This document shows, piece after piece, positions 1-9,597 of a stretch of 33,281 bases of DNA. The notes below the pieces were generated by a model. The model was given only the letters and a program-made list of their open reading frames with translations. It made no database searches and was not told the origin of the DNA. The DNA comes from Akkermansia muciniphila (GTDB taxonomy: Bacteria; Verrucomicrobiota; Verrucomicrobiia; Chthoniobacterales; Chthoniobacteraceae): contig CAMCIN010000011.1 of the NCBI GenBank assembly GCA_945874745.1, positions 1 to 33,281 of the forward strand. Direction: 5' to 3'. The position numbers were made by a program, and so were the translations under genes. Numbering within the stretch: the stretch's first letter is position 1; each line of letters opens with the position of its first letter.

Positions 1-1118
1 GCCCTCTCCTGCTTGAGCTGTGCGATGCGGTTCTGCAGTTCTCCCGGGCTGGCCGGGGCCGGGCCGCCTGCTCCCGGCGCTGAAATCGTTACGATCGGCT
101 CGGGCGGGGATTCGATTTGCCGGAGCAACTGCACGTTCTTTTCCTGAAGCGTTTCCCGCTCCGAAAGTAAGGCCCTGATCCGGTTTCGGTAGGTCTCGAT
201 GTCCGCTTCCAGCTGTTTGACCGCGCGCCACTCCCAGCCTGAGCTTCCCGGTTTTCCTTCTGCGGGCGCCTCTCCGTCGCCTTGCGCGCCTGCCTCGCCC
301 GGGTGCTGCGCCTCCCGGAGCGCCAGTTCCGCCGCAATCATCTGGCGTTCCACCTTCAAACGGGCGTCCCTTTCCCTGCCCAATTCCTGCGCCGTCGCGC
401 GTTGCATCCCTTCCAGCGCAGCGAGCCTCTTTTGCAACCGCTCGACCTGTTGCTCCGGCGTCGATGGCGGCTCTTCCGCCTCCTCTGCCTCCTCTGCCTC
501 CTCTGCGTATTCCCCTTCGCCAACGGTTGCCGTACCCCCGGCCTCCAAACCCGGACCGTACGCCGGGCCGACTCCTTCAGTGCTGTGAGCACTGTGGGTG
601 ATTTCCAAGTCGGCGGTTGGCCGCTCACCGGTGGTGGCCGCAAAGCCGTCCGGCAGAGCCGTTGTTTTTGCGGCGCTTTCCAACGGTGCCAACCCCGCAG
701 GCTCCGGACTGGAGAGCCGGGTATGCCCTGCGGCACTCCGGTGCTGGGCCAGCATCCGCGTCACCTTCAGGTACGGCAGACGTACCGGCACGTCGCTGTT
801 GGCCAGTTCCGCGTCCTTAAAGATGTGGGGGACGCGGGCGTAGAGTTCCGACAGGGGGACGGTCGAGTCCCTCTGCTGAATCCGCGTTTCCAGCCAAGCC
901 AGGTCGAACGCAATCCTCAGGGTGGCGTCGTGTGGGCCTTCCTTAAGGGCGCCGGACGGGATTCTGTTCAAAAAGTCACCCAGTTCGAGTGCCAGCACGG
1001 AAGCACCGCCGACGGGCACCCCTGCGGCTAGGGGCGCTCTGGTCAAAGGGGGCGTTACCGGCGTGCCTTCTGCCGCGGTCGCAACCGCATCAAGGTCTTC
1101 AAGGCTGTCCTGGTTCAT
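1..1118 (-). CDS. Coiled-coil-rich hypothetical protein (partial, runs off left edge)
   Basis: Not in ORF track because it has no stop in window. Minus-strand frame from ATG at 1118 is open to base 1: MNQDSLEDLDAVATAAEG...PLSELYARVPHIFKDAELANSDVPVRLPYLKVTRMLAQHR...EEAEEAEEAEEPPSTPEQQVERLQKRLAALEG... with heptad-like C-terminal part. Confidence 0.75.
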   Translation of the reverse strand, partial: MNQDSLEDLDAVATAAEGTPVTPPLTRAPLAAGVPVGGASVLALELGDFLNRIPSGALKEGPHDATLRIAFDLAWLETRIQQRDSTVPLSELYARVPHIFKDAELANSDVPVRLPYLKVTRMLAQHRSAAGHTRLSSPEPAGLAPLESAAKTTALPDGFAATTGERPTADLEITHSAHSTEGVGPAYGPGLEAGGTATVGEGEYAEEAEEAEEAEEPPSTPEQQVERLQKRLAALEGMQRATAQELGRERDARLKVERQMIAAELALREAQHPGEAGAQGDGEAPAEGKPGSSGWEWRAVKQLEADIETYRNRIRALLSERETLQEKNVQLLRQIESPPEPIVTISAPGAGGPAPASPGELQNRIAQLKQER

Positions 1119-1234
1119 GTGCTGATTCTTCCAAACTTGGGTGTCTCTCGCAGGAGGAGCGGATTTCACGCCAAGATTGGAAATTGCTTTTGTTTCTCGG
1201 AGATTCCCTCCGGATTTGCGTTTCGAGACCTGTT

Positions 1235-2509
1235 TCACTCTAGAATATACTCTTGAAACTCCCGCTGCAGGTGGAGCGGTAAAACGGCGGTAAACTCCAC
1301 CATTTCCTCAAGATAATGCGTCTCCAAAATCTGCGCGCTCCTGTGTAGGCGTGCAATCCGCTCCCCCAGACCCGCGGGCACCCGGACCTTGCAGACCTTC
1401 GCCCCCCCTGCCACTGCCTCCGCCATGTGTTCCAGAAGTGCGGGTATCCCTTCTCCAGTGTGGACCGAAACAAAGTGCGCCTCGGGAAACCGGTGGCGCA
1501 GCGGTTCCAAGACCGAGCGGTCCTCGATCCGGTCCACCTTGTTGAACACGAGAAGCATTTTCTTCGCATCCGCACCCATATCCGCCAGAACGTCCATCGT
1601 CGTTTGGAAAAAAACGAGCACCTCTGGCTGCGAAACATCCAGGACGTGGATTAAGAATTCCGCCAGGACGGACTCCTCGAGTGTGGCGCGAAAAGCCTCG
1701 ACCAACCGGTGGGGGAGCCGTCTTACAAACCCCACCGTGTCCGTCACCAGCAGGGGCTGGTTGTTGGGAAGCGCGACCTTGCGGGTGGTCGTATCCAGTG
1801 TGGCGAACAGCTTGTCCTCCACCAACACGCCGGCGCCGGTGAGCAACCTCATGAGCGAGGACTTTCCAGTGTTTGTGTACCCAACAATCGCGGCGTTGGG
1901 CACGGGCGCCCGCTTGCGGTCTTTCCGCTGCGTGGAGCGCACCTGGCGGACGTGCTCCAGTTGTTCCTTCAGCCGGCTGATCGTTACCCGCACCCGCCTC
2001 TTGTCCTGCTCAAGTTGGGACTCTCCCTCGCCCTTGGAACCGATGCCGCCGCCCTGGCGCACCAGATGCCCCCAAGCTCTCGTCAGCCTCGGAAGGGCGT
2101 ATTCCATGCGCGCAAGCTCAATTTGAAGCCTTGCTTCATGTGTCTGCGCCCTCTGGGCAAAGATGTCCAAAATCACCTCCTGCCTGTCCAGCACCGTCAC
2201 GCCAGTAAGCTTTTCCCAGTTGCGTTGCTGGCTGGGCGTCAGCTCGTTGTCAAAAATGAGCGAGTCCAGACCCTCCTCCTTGAGGAGTTGTGAAATTTCC
2301 TCCGCCTTTCCCGTGCCAATCCAGTAGCGCGCATGAATTTCTCGAGTATGCACCAGCATGCGCTGGCAGATAGGGACCCCCAGTGTTTCCACCAGCTCCT
2401 CCAGTTCTGCGAGCAGGCTTTCGGCCTCAGATTTCCCTGCCGGCTTGTCGTAGGCTCCCACCAGCAGTGCCTTCCGTACCATTTTCCCCCGCGGATCTAT
2501 TTCAGTCAT
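1235..2509 (-). CDS. hflX: GTPase HflX
   Basis: HflX N-terminal domain plus G1 GYTNTGKSSLMRLLTGA, LFATLDTTTRKV, DTVGFVRRLPHRLVEAFRATLEE, NKVDRI. Confidence 0.95.
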   Translation of the reverse strand: MTEIDPRGKMVRKALLVGAYDKPAGKSEAESLLAELEELVETLGVPICQRMLVHTREIHARYWIGTGKAEEISQLLKEEGLDSLIFDNELTPSQQRNWEKLTGVTVLDRQEVILDIFAQRAQTHEARLQIELARMEYALPRLTRAWGHLVRQGGGIGSKGEGESQLEQDKRRVRVTISRLKEQLEHVRQVRSTQRKDRKRAPVPNAAIVGYTNTGKSSLMRLLTGAGVLVEDKLFATLDTTTRKVALPNNQPLLVTDTVGFVRRLPHRLVEAFRATLEESVLAEFLIHVLDVSQPEVLVFFQTTMDVLADMGADAKKMLLVFNKVDRIEDRSVLEPLRHRFPEAHFVSVHTGEGIPALLEHMAEAVAGGAKVCKVRVPAGLGERIARLHRSAQILETHYLEEMVEFTAVLPLHLQREFQEYILE

Positions 2510-2644
2510 GAAAAAAAGGAATGGCCCCCATTGGGCAGGGGACCAGTGGGGAGGCTCTTGCGCACAGGCTGGAGGCAGGCCCCTAGCGCCACTCCAATCC
2601 CTGCAAGTGGCGCCGTAGGATGCAGGGGATACTCCGCTGCGGGC

Positions 2645-3298
2645 CTACTTCTTTTCAGCATTACGGCCCTTATCCGTCGCTGGGGCGGTTTGGGCGGCCT
2701 CCGTGAAAAGAGAGGCAAACCTGCCGTAGCCCTCCTTTTCTAAGTCCGCCACAGGAATAAAACGGAGAGAGGCCGAGTTGATACAATAGCGCATTCCCGT
2801 CGGTCGCGGGCCATCGGGAAACAAGTGGCCCAAGTGGGCACCGCTCTTGGTGGAAATCACCTCCACGCGGACCATGCCGTGGGTGCGGTCTTCCTTTTCC
2901 TTGATTGAGCCCTTGGTCACCGGCTGAAAAAAGCTCGGCCAGCCCGATCCCGAATCAAATTTATGGTTGGAAGCAAACAGTGCCTCTCCGTCGATGACAT
3001 CCACATAAAGCCCGGCGGCGTGGTTATCCCAGTAGGCGTTGCGGAAGGGAGGCTCCGTGGCGGCATTGCAGGTGACCTCGTATTGCAGGGGGGAAAGCTT
3101 TTTGCGGAGATCGTCCTTGTTCACAGTTTTGTCTGGGGTTGCAGCGGCGGCGGTGGGTTTTGCAGGCGTCGGCTCGGCGGCCCGCCCGGGGAAAGAAAGG
3201 GCGAGAAGCCCGCAAAGCGCTGTCGATGCGCTCAGGGCGATTTCCAACCGCCGCCTCGGCGGTTGGCAGGGGTTACAAAAAGAGGGGAGTTGCTTCAT
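2645..3298 (-). CDS. msrB: Peptide-methionine (R)-S-oxide reductase MsrB with N-terminal signal/export-like region
   Basis: TEPPFRNAYWDNHAAGLYVDV, FDSGSGWPSFFQPV, HLGHLFPDGPRPTGMRYCINSASLRFIP (catalytic Cys); hydrophobic N-terminus ending near GRAAEP. Confidence 0.93.
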   Translation of the reverse strand: MKQLPSFCNPCQPPRRRLEIALSASTALCGLLALSFPGRAAEPTPAKPTAAAATPDKTVNKDDLRKKLSPLQYEVTCNAATEPPFRNAYWDNHAAGLYVDVIDGEALFASNHKFDSGSGWPSFFQPVTKGSIKEKEDRTHGMVRVEVISTKSGAHLGHLFPDGPRPTGMRYCINSASLRFIPVADLEKEGYGRFASLFTEAAQTAPATDKGRNAEKK

Positions 3299-3565
3299 TG
3301 CGGCGGCGTCAAGGGCTGGGGGTTGTTTGGGGGGGCAGGGAAGCGGAGACCGGGCCTGGCCCGAACCCAGAGACCTCCCCGACCTTAGTATCGTTCAAAG
3401 AGACTGAAAAATCCAGTCCCGAGCAGCGGGCGATTTCCACACCTTCTGACCGGGCTGCAACGGGTGAAAGCCTTCCCTCAAGCGCCGGATGCGGGCGGTC
3501 GGAGACAATCGGCCGTTGCCATACGTGTGGAACCGCGTTGAGTAGAGGCCCAAGATTACACCCTT

Positions 3566-4297
3566 ATGACTCTCTCTTTCTCTCCACAGCGTTCTTCGTG
3601 GAGGCCCTGGTCTTTGTCCGGCGGAGCGCTTGCGGTTCTGGCTGTTTTTTGTGCGCTGCACGTGCCCCTTGCTGCACAGGAGGGGTCGAGGGACCTCCAC
3701 CGCTCCCAGGGGCCGCTCCCTGTCATGGTGAAAGTGCCCTATGCCGGGTTTCGGAGCGAGGAGGCGCCGGAGGCTTTGAGCCATCATTTACCTCTCCCGC
3801 GTGGCTTTGGACTGCTCGTGACGGAGGTGGTCCGGGATTCCCCGGCGGAAAGTGCCGGCATCCAGCGCCATGACCTGCTTTTGCGCGCTGGCGACCAGCA
3901 GTTGGTAAACCCCGGCCAGATGAGCGCCTTGATTCGTTCCCGAAAACCCGGAGAGACGATGAGCCTCACCGTGTTTCGCGCCGGCAAGGAATGGGAGGTG
4001 AGTCTCACGCTGTGGGAAGCCGAGGAGCCGCAGGTGAAGGCGGGGGAACGGCGCGGGGCACTTCGGGAGGGGAACGGGCAGTCGTTGCGGCAGCTCGGAG
4101 AGCGGGTGCGCCGGCCGGATGGCCCCGAGATGGACCTGAGTCAAGGCGCGGCCTTTTCCAGGCAGTTGCTTGAAAAGACCCAGCGCATGGGGGACGAGGC
4201 GATGCGGAAATTCCGAGAGATCGAGCCGTTTCAGTTCCTTGCGCCCCCAGCCCAGCGGGGCGGGCAGGCGGTGCCGGAAGGAGCAGGTCCCAAATGA
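3566..4297 (+). CDS. PDZ domain-containing exported protein
   Basis: N-terminal hydrophobic signal; GFGLLVTEVVRDSPAESAGIQRHDLLLRAGDQQLVNPGQMSALIRSRKPGETMSLTVFRAGKEWEVSL is PDZ-like. Confidence 0.8.
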   Translation: MTLSFSPQRSSWRPWSLSGGALAVLAVFCALHVPLAAQEGSRDLHRSQGPLPVMVKVPYAGFRSEEAPEALSHHLPLPRGFGLLVTEVVRDSPAESAGIQRHDLLLRAGDQQLVNPGQMSALIRSRKPGETMSLTVFRAGKEWEVSLTLWEAEEPQVKAGERRGALREGNGQSLRQLGERVRRPDGPEMDLSQGAAFSRQLLEKTQRMGDEAMRKFREIEPFQFLAPPAQRGGQAVPEGAGPK

Positions 4298-4497
4298 GTC
4301 TCTGCTTGGGGCATTCAATCGGGAAAACCACCACAGAAGCAGGGTGCAGGGGAGGAGACTCTGTCTGGTATGGGCTTCTTGGAGGTGGAGGGTGCTTCCA
4401 TCGGTCCCCGCAGCACGGCCGTCCCTCCTATCCTGAATACAATCCTGCGCAAGCCGCGCCTGGTCTAGTGAGTTCGCTCACCGATTATTTAGAGACA

Positions 4498-4585
4498 GAT
4501 CCGCACCTGTCACAGCATTAGCAGTTTCCACAGAGAAGAAGAGACCCTCAGGAGCATCTGTGAATCTCTGCGTCAGCGGCGGATC
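4498..4585. repeat. Dispersed imperfect palindrome, copy A (degenerate)
   Basis: Flank AGAGACAGATCCGC shared with copy D; terminal arms GATCCGC...GCGGATC; internal CATCTGTGAATCTCTGCG. Lies between convergent PDZ and Nudix genes. Confidence 0.55.
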
Positions 4586-4594
4586 ACCCGCCGT

Positions 4595-5056
4595 CTAAAG
4601 CTTGATCCAGAGCAGGTCGGCGAACACCTGGCGGTACATGGCGCGCTTCATCGGCGGGAGCCATTCCAGGCTGAAGGTGTCCGGCATGATCCAGCGGTAG
4701 TCTTGGAACTCCGGGTTGGGCATGTCCAACTGGATGGCGTCCTCAGGACCGTGGAAATGTACCAGAAAGAAGTGCTGGTCCTTGCCCGAGTAGCCTTTGA
4801 CCACCGCGCCGTCAAAGGTGTAGCGGTAGGGCCCCGCCTGGGTCCGGACTTCGGTCTGTTCCGGGGTGACGCCGATCTCCTCGTACAACTCCCGGGCCAG
4901 GGCGCCTTCCAGAGACTCGCCCGGATCGACCCCGCCCTGCGGAAACTGCCAGGACCCTTTGCGTCCGAGGCGTTCGCAGATAAGAATCCTGCCGTGGGTA
5001 TCACGGAGGACTGCGGCAACGTTGAGTCTGAAACGCTCTGGGGATGGGATGGGCAT
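4595..5056 (-). CDS. rppH: Nudix hydrolase, RNA pyrophosphohydrolase RppH-like
   Basis: Nudix box GGVDPGESLEGALARELYEEIG; WQFPQGGVD; LWIKL C-terminus. Confidence 0.85.
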   Translation of the reverse strand: MPIPSPERFRLNVAAVLRDTHGRILICERLGRKGSWQFPQGGVDPGESLEGALARELYEEIGVTPEQTEVRTQAGPYRYTFDGAVVKGYSGKDQHFFLVHFHGPEDAIQLDMPNPEFQDYRWIMPDTFSLEWLPPMKRAMYRQVFADLLWIKL

Positions 5057-5079
5057 GAAAGGGGCGGCTGGGGCGGTGG

Positions 5080-7608
5080 CTAAGATTCTTCGGGCGGGAC
5101 GGCTGCCGTGGCGCGGCCCTTGGCCTTGGCGCCTTTGAGCGCCCCACCCTTGGCATCCTTCTTAGCAGGCCGGGGCTCAAACTCGAAGCCAACTTTCTCG
5201 CCTTCGAGCTTCAGGAAGGCCGAAAAGGGGCGTCCCTTTTTGGAAATGAAGCGCTTGAGCAGATCGGTTTTTCCGGTGGTGCACAGCTTCACGACCTGTT
5301 CTGGCGGGATGGCCTGCTGCAAAATCGTTTTGCCCATGCGGAAGGTGCAGGCCTTGGCGGGCACCTGCTCGCAGAAGTAGGCCGCCTCTGTCGCCACCAC
5401 CTGTCCCTTTTTGCAAAGCGGGCACTCCGCCAGCCGCGGCGCCGCAGACAGCTCCTCCGGCGAGGGCCCCGAGTCGGTGCTTTCAAAATCAAACCGCTGT
5501 TTCCATTCCGAGGCTTCGTCCAGATGCACGTGGGCCGTGAAGGCCCGCCCCAGTTTCGAGCGGAACCCTTCCAGCGGCCCGACCTTGCCGGTGCGCAACA
5601 GCGTCTCGATCTCCTCACGCTCCAGTTCGCGGCCCGCCATGGACTTCCAAATCGTGAACTTGCAGCCCTCACACTCAAACAGGCGGAAGCTCTCCTTAAA
5701 GCCCTCGTGCCCGCACTTCGGACAGCCTACCAGCAGCGGCATAAACAGGCCGGAAACCTCCTTGCCCATTCCCCCGCGCACCTTTTCCACCAGCTCGCGC
5801 GTGAGGTTGCCAATCTGCAGCATGAAGTCCGCGCGCGACAACTGCCCGCGCTCCATTTGGCGCAGCCGGAATTCCCAGTCGCCGGTGAGCTCCGGCTTGG
5901 TGAGGGATTCCGCATGGAGATCGCGCAGCAGCGTGATGAGTGAAATGCCCTTGGCCGTGGCGAGCAGGTCCCGGCCCTGCCGCAGGATGTAGCCCTCGGT
6001 GAGGAGCCCTTCAATGATCTGCGCGCGCGTCGCCGGGGTTCCCAAGCCGCGCTCGCTCATCGCCTCGCGCAGCTCCTCGTCATCGACCAGCTTGCCAGCG
6101 CCTTCCATCGAGGAAAGCAGGGTCGCTTCCGTGAACCGGGCCGGCGGCTTGGTTTCGGATTCCTTGCACTCGACGTGCGTGGTCTTGGCGCCCTCACCGG
6201 GCCGTACCGCCACCACCGACTTTTCCGTCTCCTCTTCGCTTTCCGCCTGCTTGCCGTACACGGCCATCCAGCCCGGATCAACGATCACCTTGCCGTCCGT
6301 CTTGAAGGCTTCGCCTTCGACCCGCGTGATCCGCGTGGTCACTTCAAACTGGGCTGCAGGAAAAAACACCGCGACAAACCGCTTTGAAACCAGGTCAAAG
6401 ATACGCTGTTCCGGGTCTGTCAGCGTCTTGGGGGCGGTGCCCGTGGGGACGATCGCAAAGTGATCGCTCACCTTTGCGTTGTTAAAGATGCGCTTGTTGG
6501 GGCGGACCCAGCCGCTCGAAAGCGCGGTCCGCGCGTGGCCCGCCAGCGTCGGATTGGGAATGGTTTCGAGCACCTCGCGCGCCGTGTTGAGGTGGTCCTC
6601 CGGCAGGAAGCGGGAATCGGTACGGGGATAGGTGAGCGCCTTGTGCTTCTCGTAGAGTGACTGCGCGATTTGGAGGGTCATGCGCGCCGGGAAACCAAAG
6701 CGCTGGTTGGCCTCCCTTTGCAGGGTCGTCAGGTCGTACAGAAGCGGCGGCGCCTGGGACGTGGGCTTCTTTTCCTCCTCGATCACCCCGGGCTTGCCCA
6801 GACACTTGGCCACGATGGCTTCCGCCTTGGCCTGCTCCCAGATGCGCTCCGGCTTGTGGTCTTCCTCGGCGCCCTTTTTGGAGAAGGCCTCGTTGAGCCA
6901 GCGCCCCCGGTAGGAACCCGCGCTCACGTCGAAATCACCGAACACCTCAAAGTAAGTCTTGGGCTTGAACGCGCGGATCCGCTCTTCGCGCTCGACCAAG
7001 ATCGCCAGAGTCGGCGTCTGGACCCGACCCGCCGGAGTCTTGTGAAACCCCCCGTCTGCGGAATTAAAAGCCGTCAGGGCGCGGGTGGCGTTGATGCCAA
7101 CGATCCAGTCCGCCTCGGCGCGGCTGGTGGCGGCGTCGGCGAGGGGAAGCATTTCCTCGTCGGAACGGAGCCGGTCGAAGGCGGAGCGGATGGACTCGGT
7201 GGTCATCGACTGGAGCCAGAGCCGCTTGATCGGCTTCTTGACGCCCGAGGCCCGCATGACGTTGCGGAAAATGAGCTCTCCCTCCCGGCCGGCGTCGCAC
7301 GCATTGACCACGGCGGTGACCTCCTTCTTTTTGAGCAGCCTTTTGAGGGTCGCCAACCGGTTGGCGTTCCGCTCGATCGGCACGAGGTCAAAGTGCGGGG
7401 GGATAGAGGGCAGGTTTTCGATCTTCCACTTGCCTCGGGCGGGCTCGGAGCCTTCCGGGGGGGCGATCTCAAGCAGATGGCCCACTGCGGAGGAGATCAG
7501 CATCGAGTCGCTCTCGAAGTAGTCGTCCTTGCGCTCAAATTTGCCCAAGGCGCGGGCCAGATCCTGCGCGACACTTGGTTTTTCGGCGATAACGAGCGTT
7601 TTGGACAT
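5080..7608 (-). CDS. topB: DNA topoisomerase III (type IA)
   Basis: MSKTLVIAEKPSVAQDLARALG (Toprim), ACDAGREGELIFRNV, LTYPRTDSRFLPED (active-site Tyr), RGLGTPATRAQIIEGL, C-terminal Cys-containing repeats and Lys-rich tail. Confidence 0.95.
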   Translation of the reverse strand: MSKTLVIAEKPSVAQDLARALGKFERKDDYFESDSMLISSAVGHLLEIAPPEGSEPARGKWKIENLPSIPPHFDLVPIERNANRLATLKRLLKKKEVTAVVNACDAGREGELIFRNVMRASGVKKPIKRLWLQSMTTESIRSAFDRLRSDEEMLPLADAATSRAEADWIVGINATRALTAFNSADGGFHKTPAGRVQTPTLAILVEREERIRAFKPKTYFEVFGDFDVSAGSYRGRWLNEAFSKKGAEEDHKPERIWEQAKAEAIVAKCLGKPGVIEEEKKPTSQAPPLLYDLTTLQREANQRFGFPARMTLQIAQSLYEKHKALTYPRTDSRFLPEDHLNTAREVLETIPNPTLAGHARTALSSGWVRPNKRIFNNAKVSDHFAIVPTGTAPKTLTDPEQRIFDLVSKRFVAVFFPAAQFEVTTRITRVEGEAFKTDGKVIVDPGWMAVYGKQAESEEETEKSVVAVRPGEGAKTTHVECKESETKPPARFTEATLLSSMEGAGKLVDDEELREAMSERGLGTPATRAQIIEGLLTEGYILRQGRDLLATAKGISLITLLRDLHAESLTKPELTGDWEFRLRQMERGQLSRADFMLQIGNLTRELVEKVRGGMGKEVSGLFMPLLVGCPKCGHEGFKESFRLFECEGCKFTIWKSMAGRELEREEIETLLRTGKVGPLEGFRSKLGRAFTAHVHLDEASEWKQRFDFESTDSGPSPEELSAAPRLAECPLCKKGQVVATEAAYFCEQVPAKACTFRMGKTILQQAIPPEQVVKLCTTGKTDLLKRFISKKGRPFSAFLKLEGEKVGFEFEPRPAKKDAKGGALKGAKAKGRATAAVPPEES

Positions 7609-7688
7609 AAAGGGAAAGGGATTCGGAGGGGAACAACCGGCGGGCAGAGGTCGCCACGAAAGGTCAGGTTAGGCAACCTCAAGTTTTA

Positions 7689-9557
7689 TCAATTCGCTTC
7701 GGAAGGTTTACGCGCGGTTTGGATTTTGGCGCGGATCGCCTCCAGCGAGGGGTCCAATTCGAGCGCGGCCTCCCAGGCGTTGAGCGCTTCCTCCACGCGC
7801 CCCAGTTTAAGCATCACCTCCCCAAGATGGTCATACACCTCGGCGGCCTCTTCGCGCCGGATCCGTTCCAGGGCGCGCCGGAGTTCGCGGGCGGCGCCCG
7901 CCAGGTCGCCCTTGCGGTAGTGCCACCAGCCAAGGCTGTCCAAGTACGCAGGGTAGTTCGGGCGCAGCCCCAGGGCCTTGCGGATCAGCGTGCCTGCTTC
8001 CTCCAAATTCAGGTTTCGGTCCACCCACATGAACCCCAGATAATTCAGCGCTTCGGCAGCGTTTTCAGGGTCTAGGCTGATGCTCTTTTTGAGCAGTGTG
8101 GCCGCCTGCTCCACGAGTCCAGCCCGCTCGGCTGCGGCCCCGTAGGTCAAATAGAAGGAGGCGTCCAGGGCCTCGGATTTGTTCTTAATAAACTCCTGCT
8201 CCGCGCCAGCGAAGGCCTCGAGCGCCTCGGCGTGGCGCTTGGCCTCCCCGAGGGCAACAGCCAGCAACATCGTGAGGCCGGGTGCGTCCGGGAGCTGCGC
8301 CTTGGCCTTGAGTGCGGTTTCCGCTGCGTCGTCCGGGCGCTTGAGCCGGAGCTGGAGCTGGATGAGGCGCACGTGGTCGCCCAGTTTGGAGGGGTCCAAA
8401 TCCAGCGCCCAGCGGAAGTGTGCCAGGGCGGACACCAGCTGCCCCTGGGAGAGGTAGAGTTCCCCGAGAAACTCCCGGGCCTCGGCTGACTGGGTGTGTT
8501 CCTTGACGACCTCTTCCAGCAGTTCAATAGCGGCGTCGGCCTGTTCGTTGAGCACAAGTGCGCGCGACCATTTGTATCCAATCTGGAGCGAGGTGCCCTT
8601 GTTGCCTTCTCGGAACAGAGTGTGCGCCCGTTCAAAGAAGCGGCAGGCCTCGGCGTATTGCTGGGTAAGGGAAAAGTGATCCGCCGTCCGCTCGACGCAG
8701 GTGAGGTCAGAGGGCTGAAGTTCGAGCGCCTTTTTGTAAAGGACGTTGAGCCGCTCGAGCTGGGCTTTCGCAGGCGGTCCGCCCCGGAGCATGAGTGCGC
8801 TGCGGAACAGGTCCCCAGCGCGCAACCAGAAGGTGGCGTCCTTCTGGGGAAGCGCCAGGGTCTTGCGCAACGTCTCGTCGATCCGCTGGGTCAGTCGGCC
8901 CGCTGCGCAGACATCCACCAAAGTGGCGATGGTGCTGAGGTCTTCCGGAGCGACCCGGTAGGCGCGTTCCGCGTAGGGGAGGGCGTTGTCAGGCTGGCGC
9001 AGTTGCCCGAGATAGACGCGCGCCAGTTCCACTGCGGGACCGGGTTCCCGGGGGGCCGCCAGATGGCTGGTCTTGAGCAGGCGGAGCGCTTCCTCAACCT
9101 TTTTTTGCCGCAGCAATTCGGCCGCCAGTCGGCTGGCGAGGCGCGCATTTGCGGGGTCTAACTCCAGTGCGCGAAGATACAGGGGCAGGGCCGTTTCCAG
9201 ATCCTCCGCTTCTTCAAGGAATGTCGCCAAAGCGAACCGTGCGAACGCCTCGCTTCTGGGATCCTCCTCGGCACCGAGCAAAAGATCCGGAGCCGCCTCA
9301 GAAAGAGCGGACGGGTAGGGATCGGCAATGATCCCCGAGGGGTTGCCCTCACCGGGAAGCGGGGTGAGAGCGGGCGTCACCTTCTTCTCCGCCTTCGCCG
9401 TCGTGGAAGCGGGAGTGGAGACAGCCCTCGGCCGAGACTGCCCTGCTGGTTCCGCGGTGGGAACTGCAGGGCATGGCTTGGAACAAGAGAGCCAGAGCAA
9501 TCCCGCCAAAGCGGGCTGCAAGAGGGAGTGGACTGTTGCCGAAGTGGAACGGTCCAT
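7689..9557 (-). CDS. TPR-repeat protein, probable lipoprotein
   Basis: Lipobox-like LLWLSCSKP near N-terminus; many TPR-type repeats (e.g. ATFLEEAEDLETALPLYLRALELDPANARLASRLA; AEVYDHLGEVMLKLGRVEEALNAWEAALELDPS). Confidence 0.88.
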   Translation of the reverse strand: MDRSTSATVHSLLQPALAGLLWLSCSKPCPAVPTAEPAGQSRPRAVSTPASTTAKAEKKVTPALTPLPGEGNPSGIIADPYPSALSEAAPDLLLGAEEDPRSEAFARFALATFLEEAEDLETALPLYLRALELDPANARLASRLAAELLRQKKVEEALRLLKTSHLAAPREPGPAVELARVYLGQLRQPDNALPYAERAYRVAPEDLSTIATLVDVCAAGRLTQRIDETLRKTLALPQKDATFWLRAGDLFRSALMLRGGPPAKAQLERLNVLYKKALELQPSDLTCVERTADHFSLTQQYAEACRFFERAHTLFREGNKGTSLQIGYKWSRALVLNEQADAAIELLEEVVKEHTQSAEAREFLGELYLSQGQLVSALAHFRWALDLDPSKLGDHVRLIQLQLRLKRPDDAAETALKAKAQLPDAPGLTMLLAVALGEAKRHAEALEAFAGAEQEFIKNKSEALDASFYLTYGAAAERAGLVEQAATLLKKSISLDPENAAEALNYLGFMWVDRNLNLEEAGTLIRKALGLRPNYPAYLDSLGWWHYRKGDLAGAARELRRALERIRREEAAEVYDHLGEVMLKLGRVEEALNAWEAALELDPSLEAIRAKIQTARKPSEAN

Positions 9558-9597
9558 GCGCCTAAGTGTGAAGCCTGGTTGTTACCGGGCTTTTCGA

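Noticed and set aside
470-512. GCCTCCTCT tandem array as a regulatory repeat
   Set aside because: It is in-frame coding sequence (EEA repeats) of the left-edge CDS.
282-1031. Large plus-strand ORFs over the left edge (e.g. 249 aa)
   Set aside because: Antisense to a continuous minus-strand coding frame; Arg/Pro-rich composition typical of shadow ORFs in GC-rich DNA.
3445-3520. Resemblance of GCTGCAACGG / GCCGGATGCGGG to SAH riboswitch or group II intron fragments
   Set aside because: Only short word matches; the other conserved blocks of either RNA class are missing.
6670-7920. 416-aa plus-strand ORF opposite topB
   Set aside because: Antisense shadow of topB and the TPR gene; no recognisable domain.
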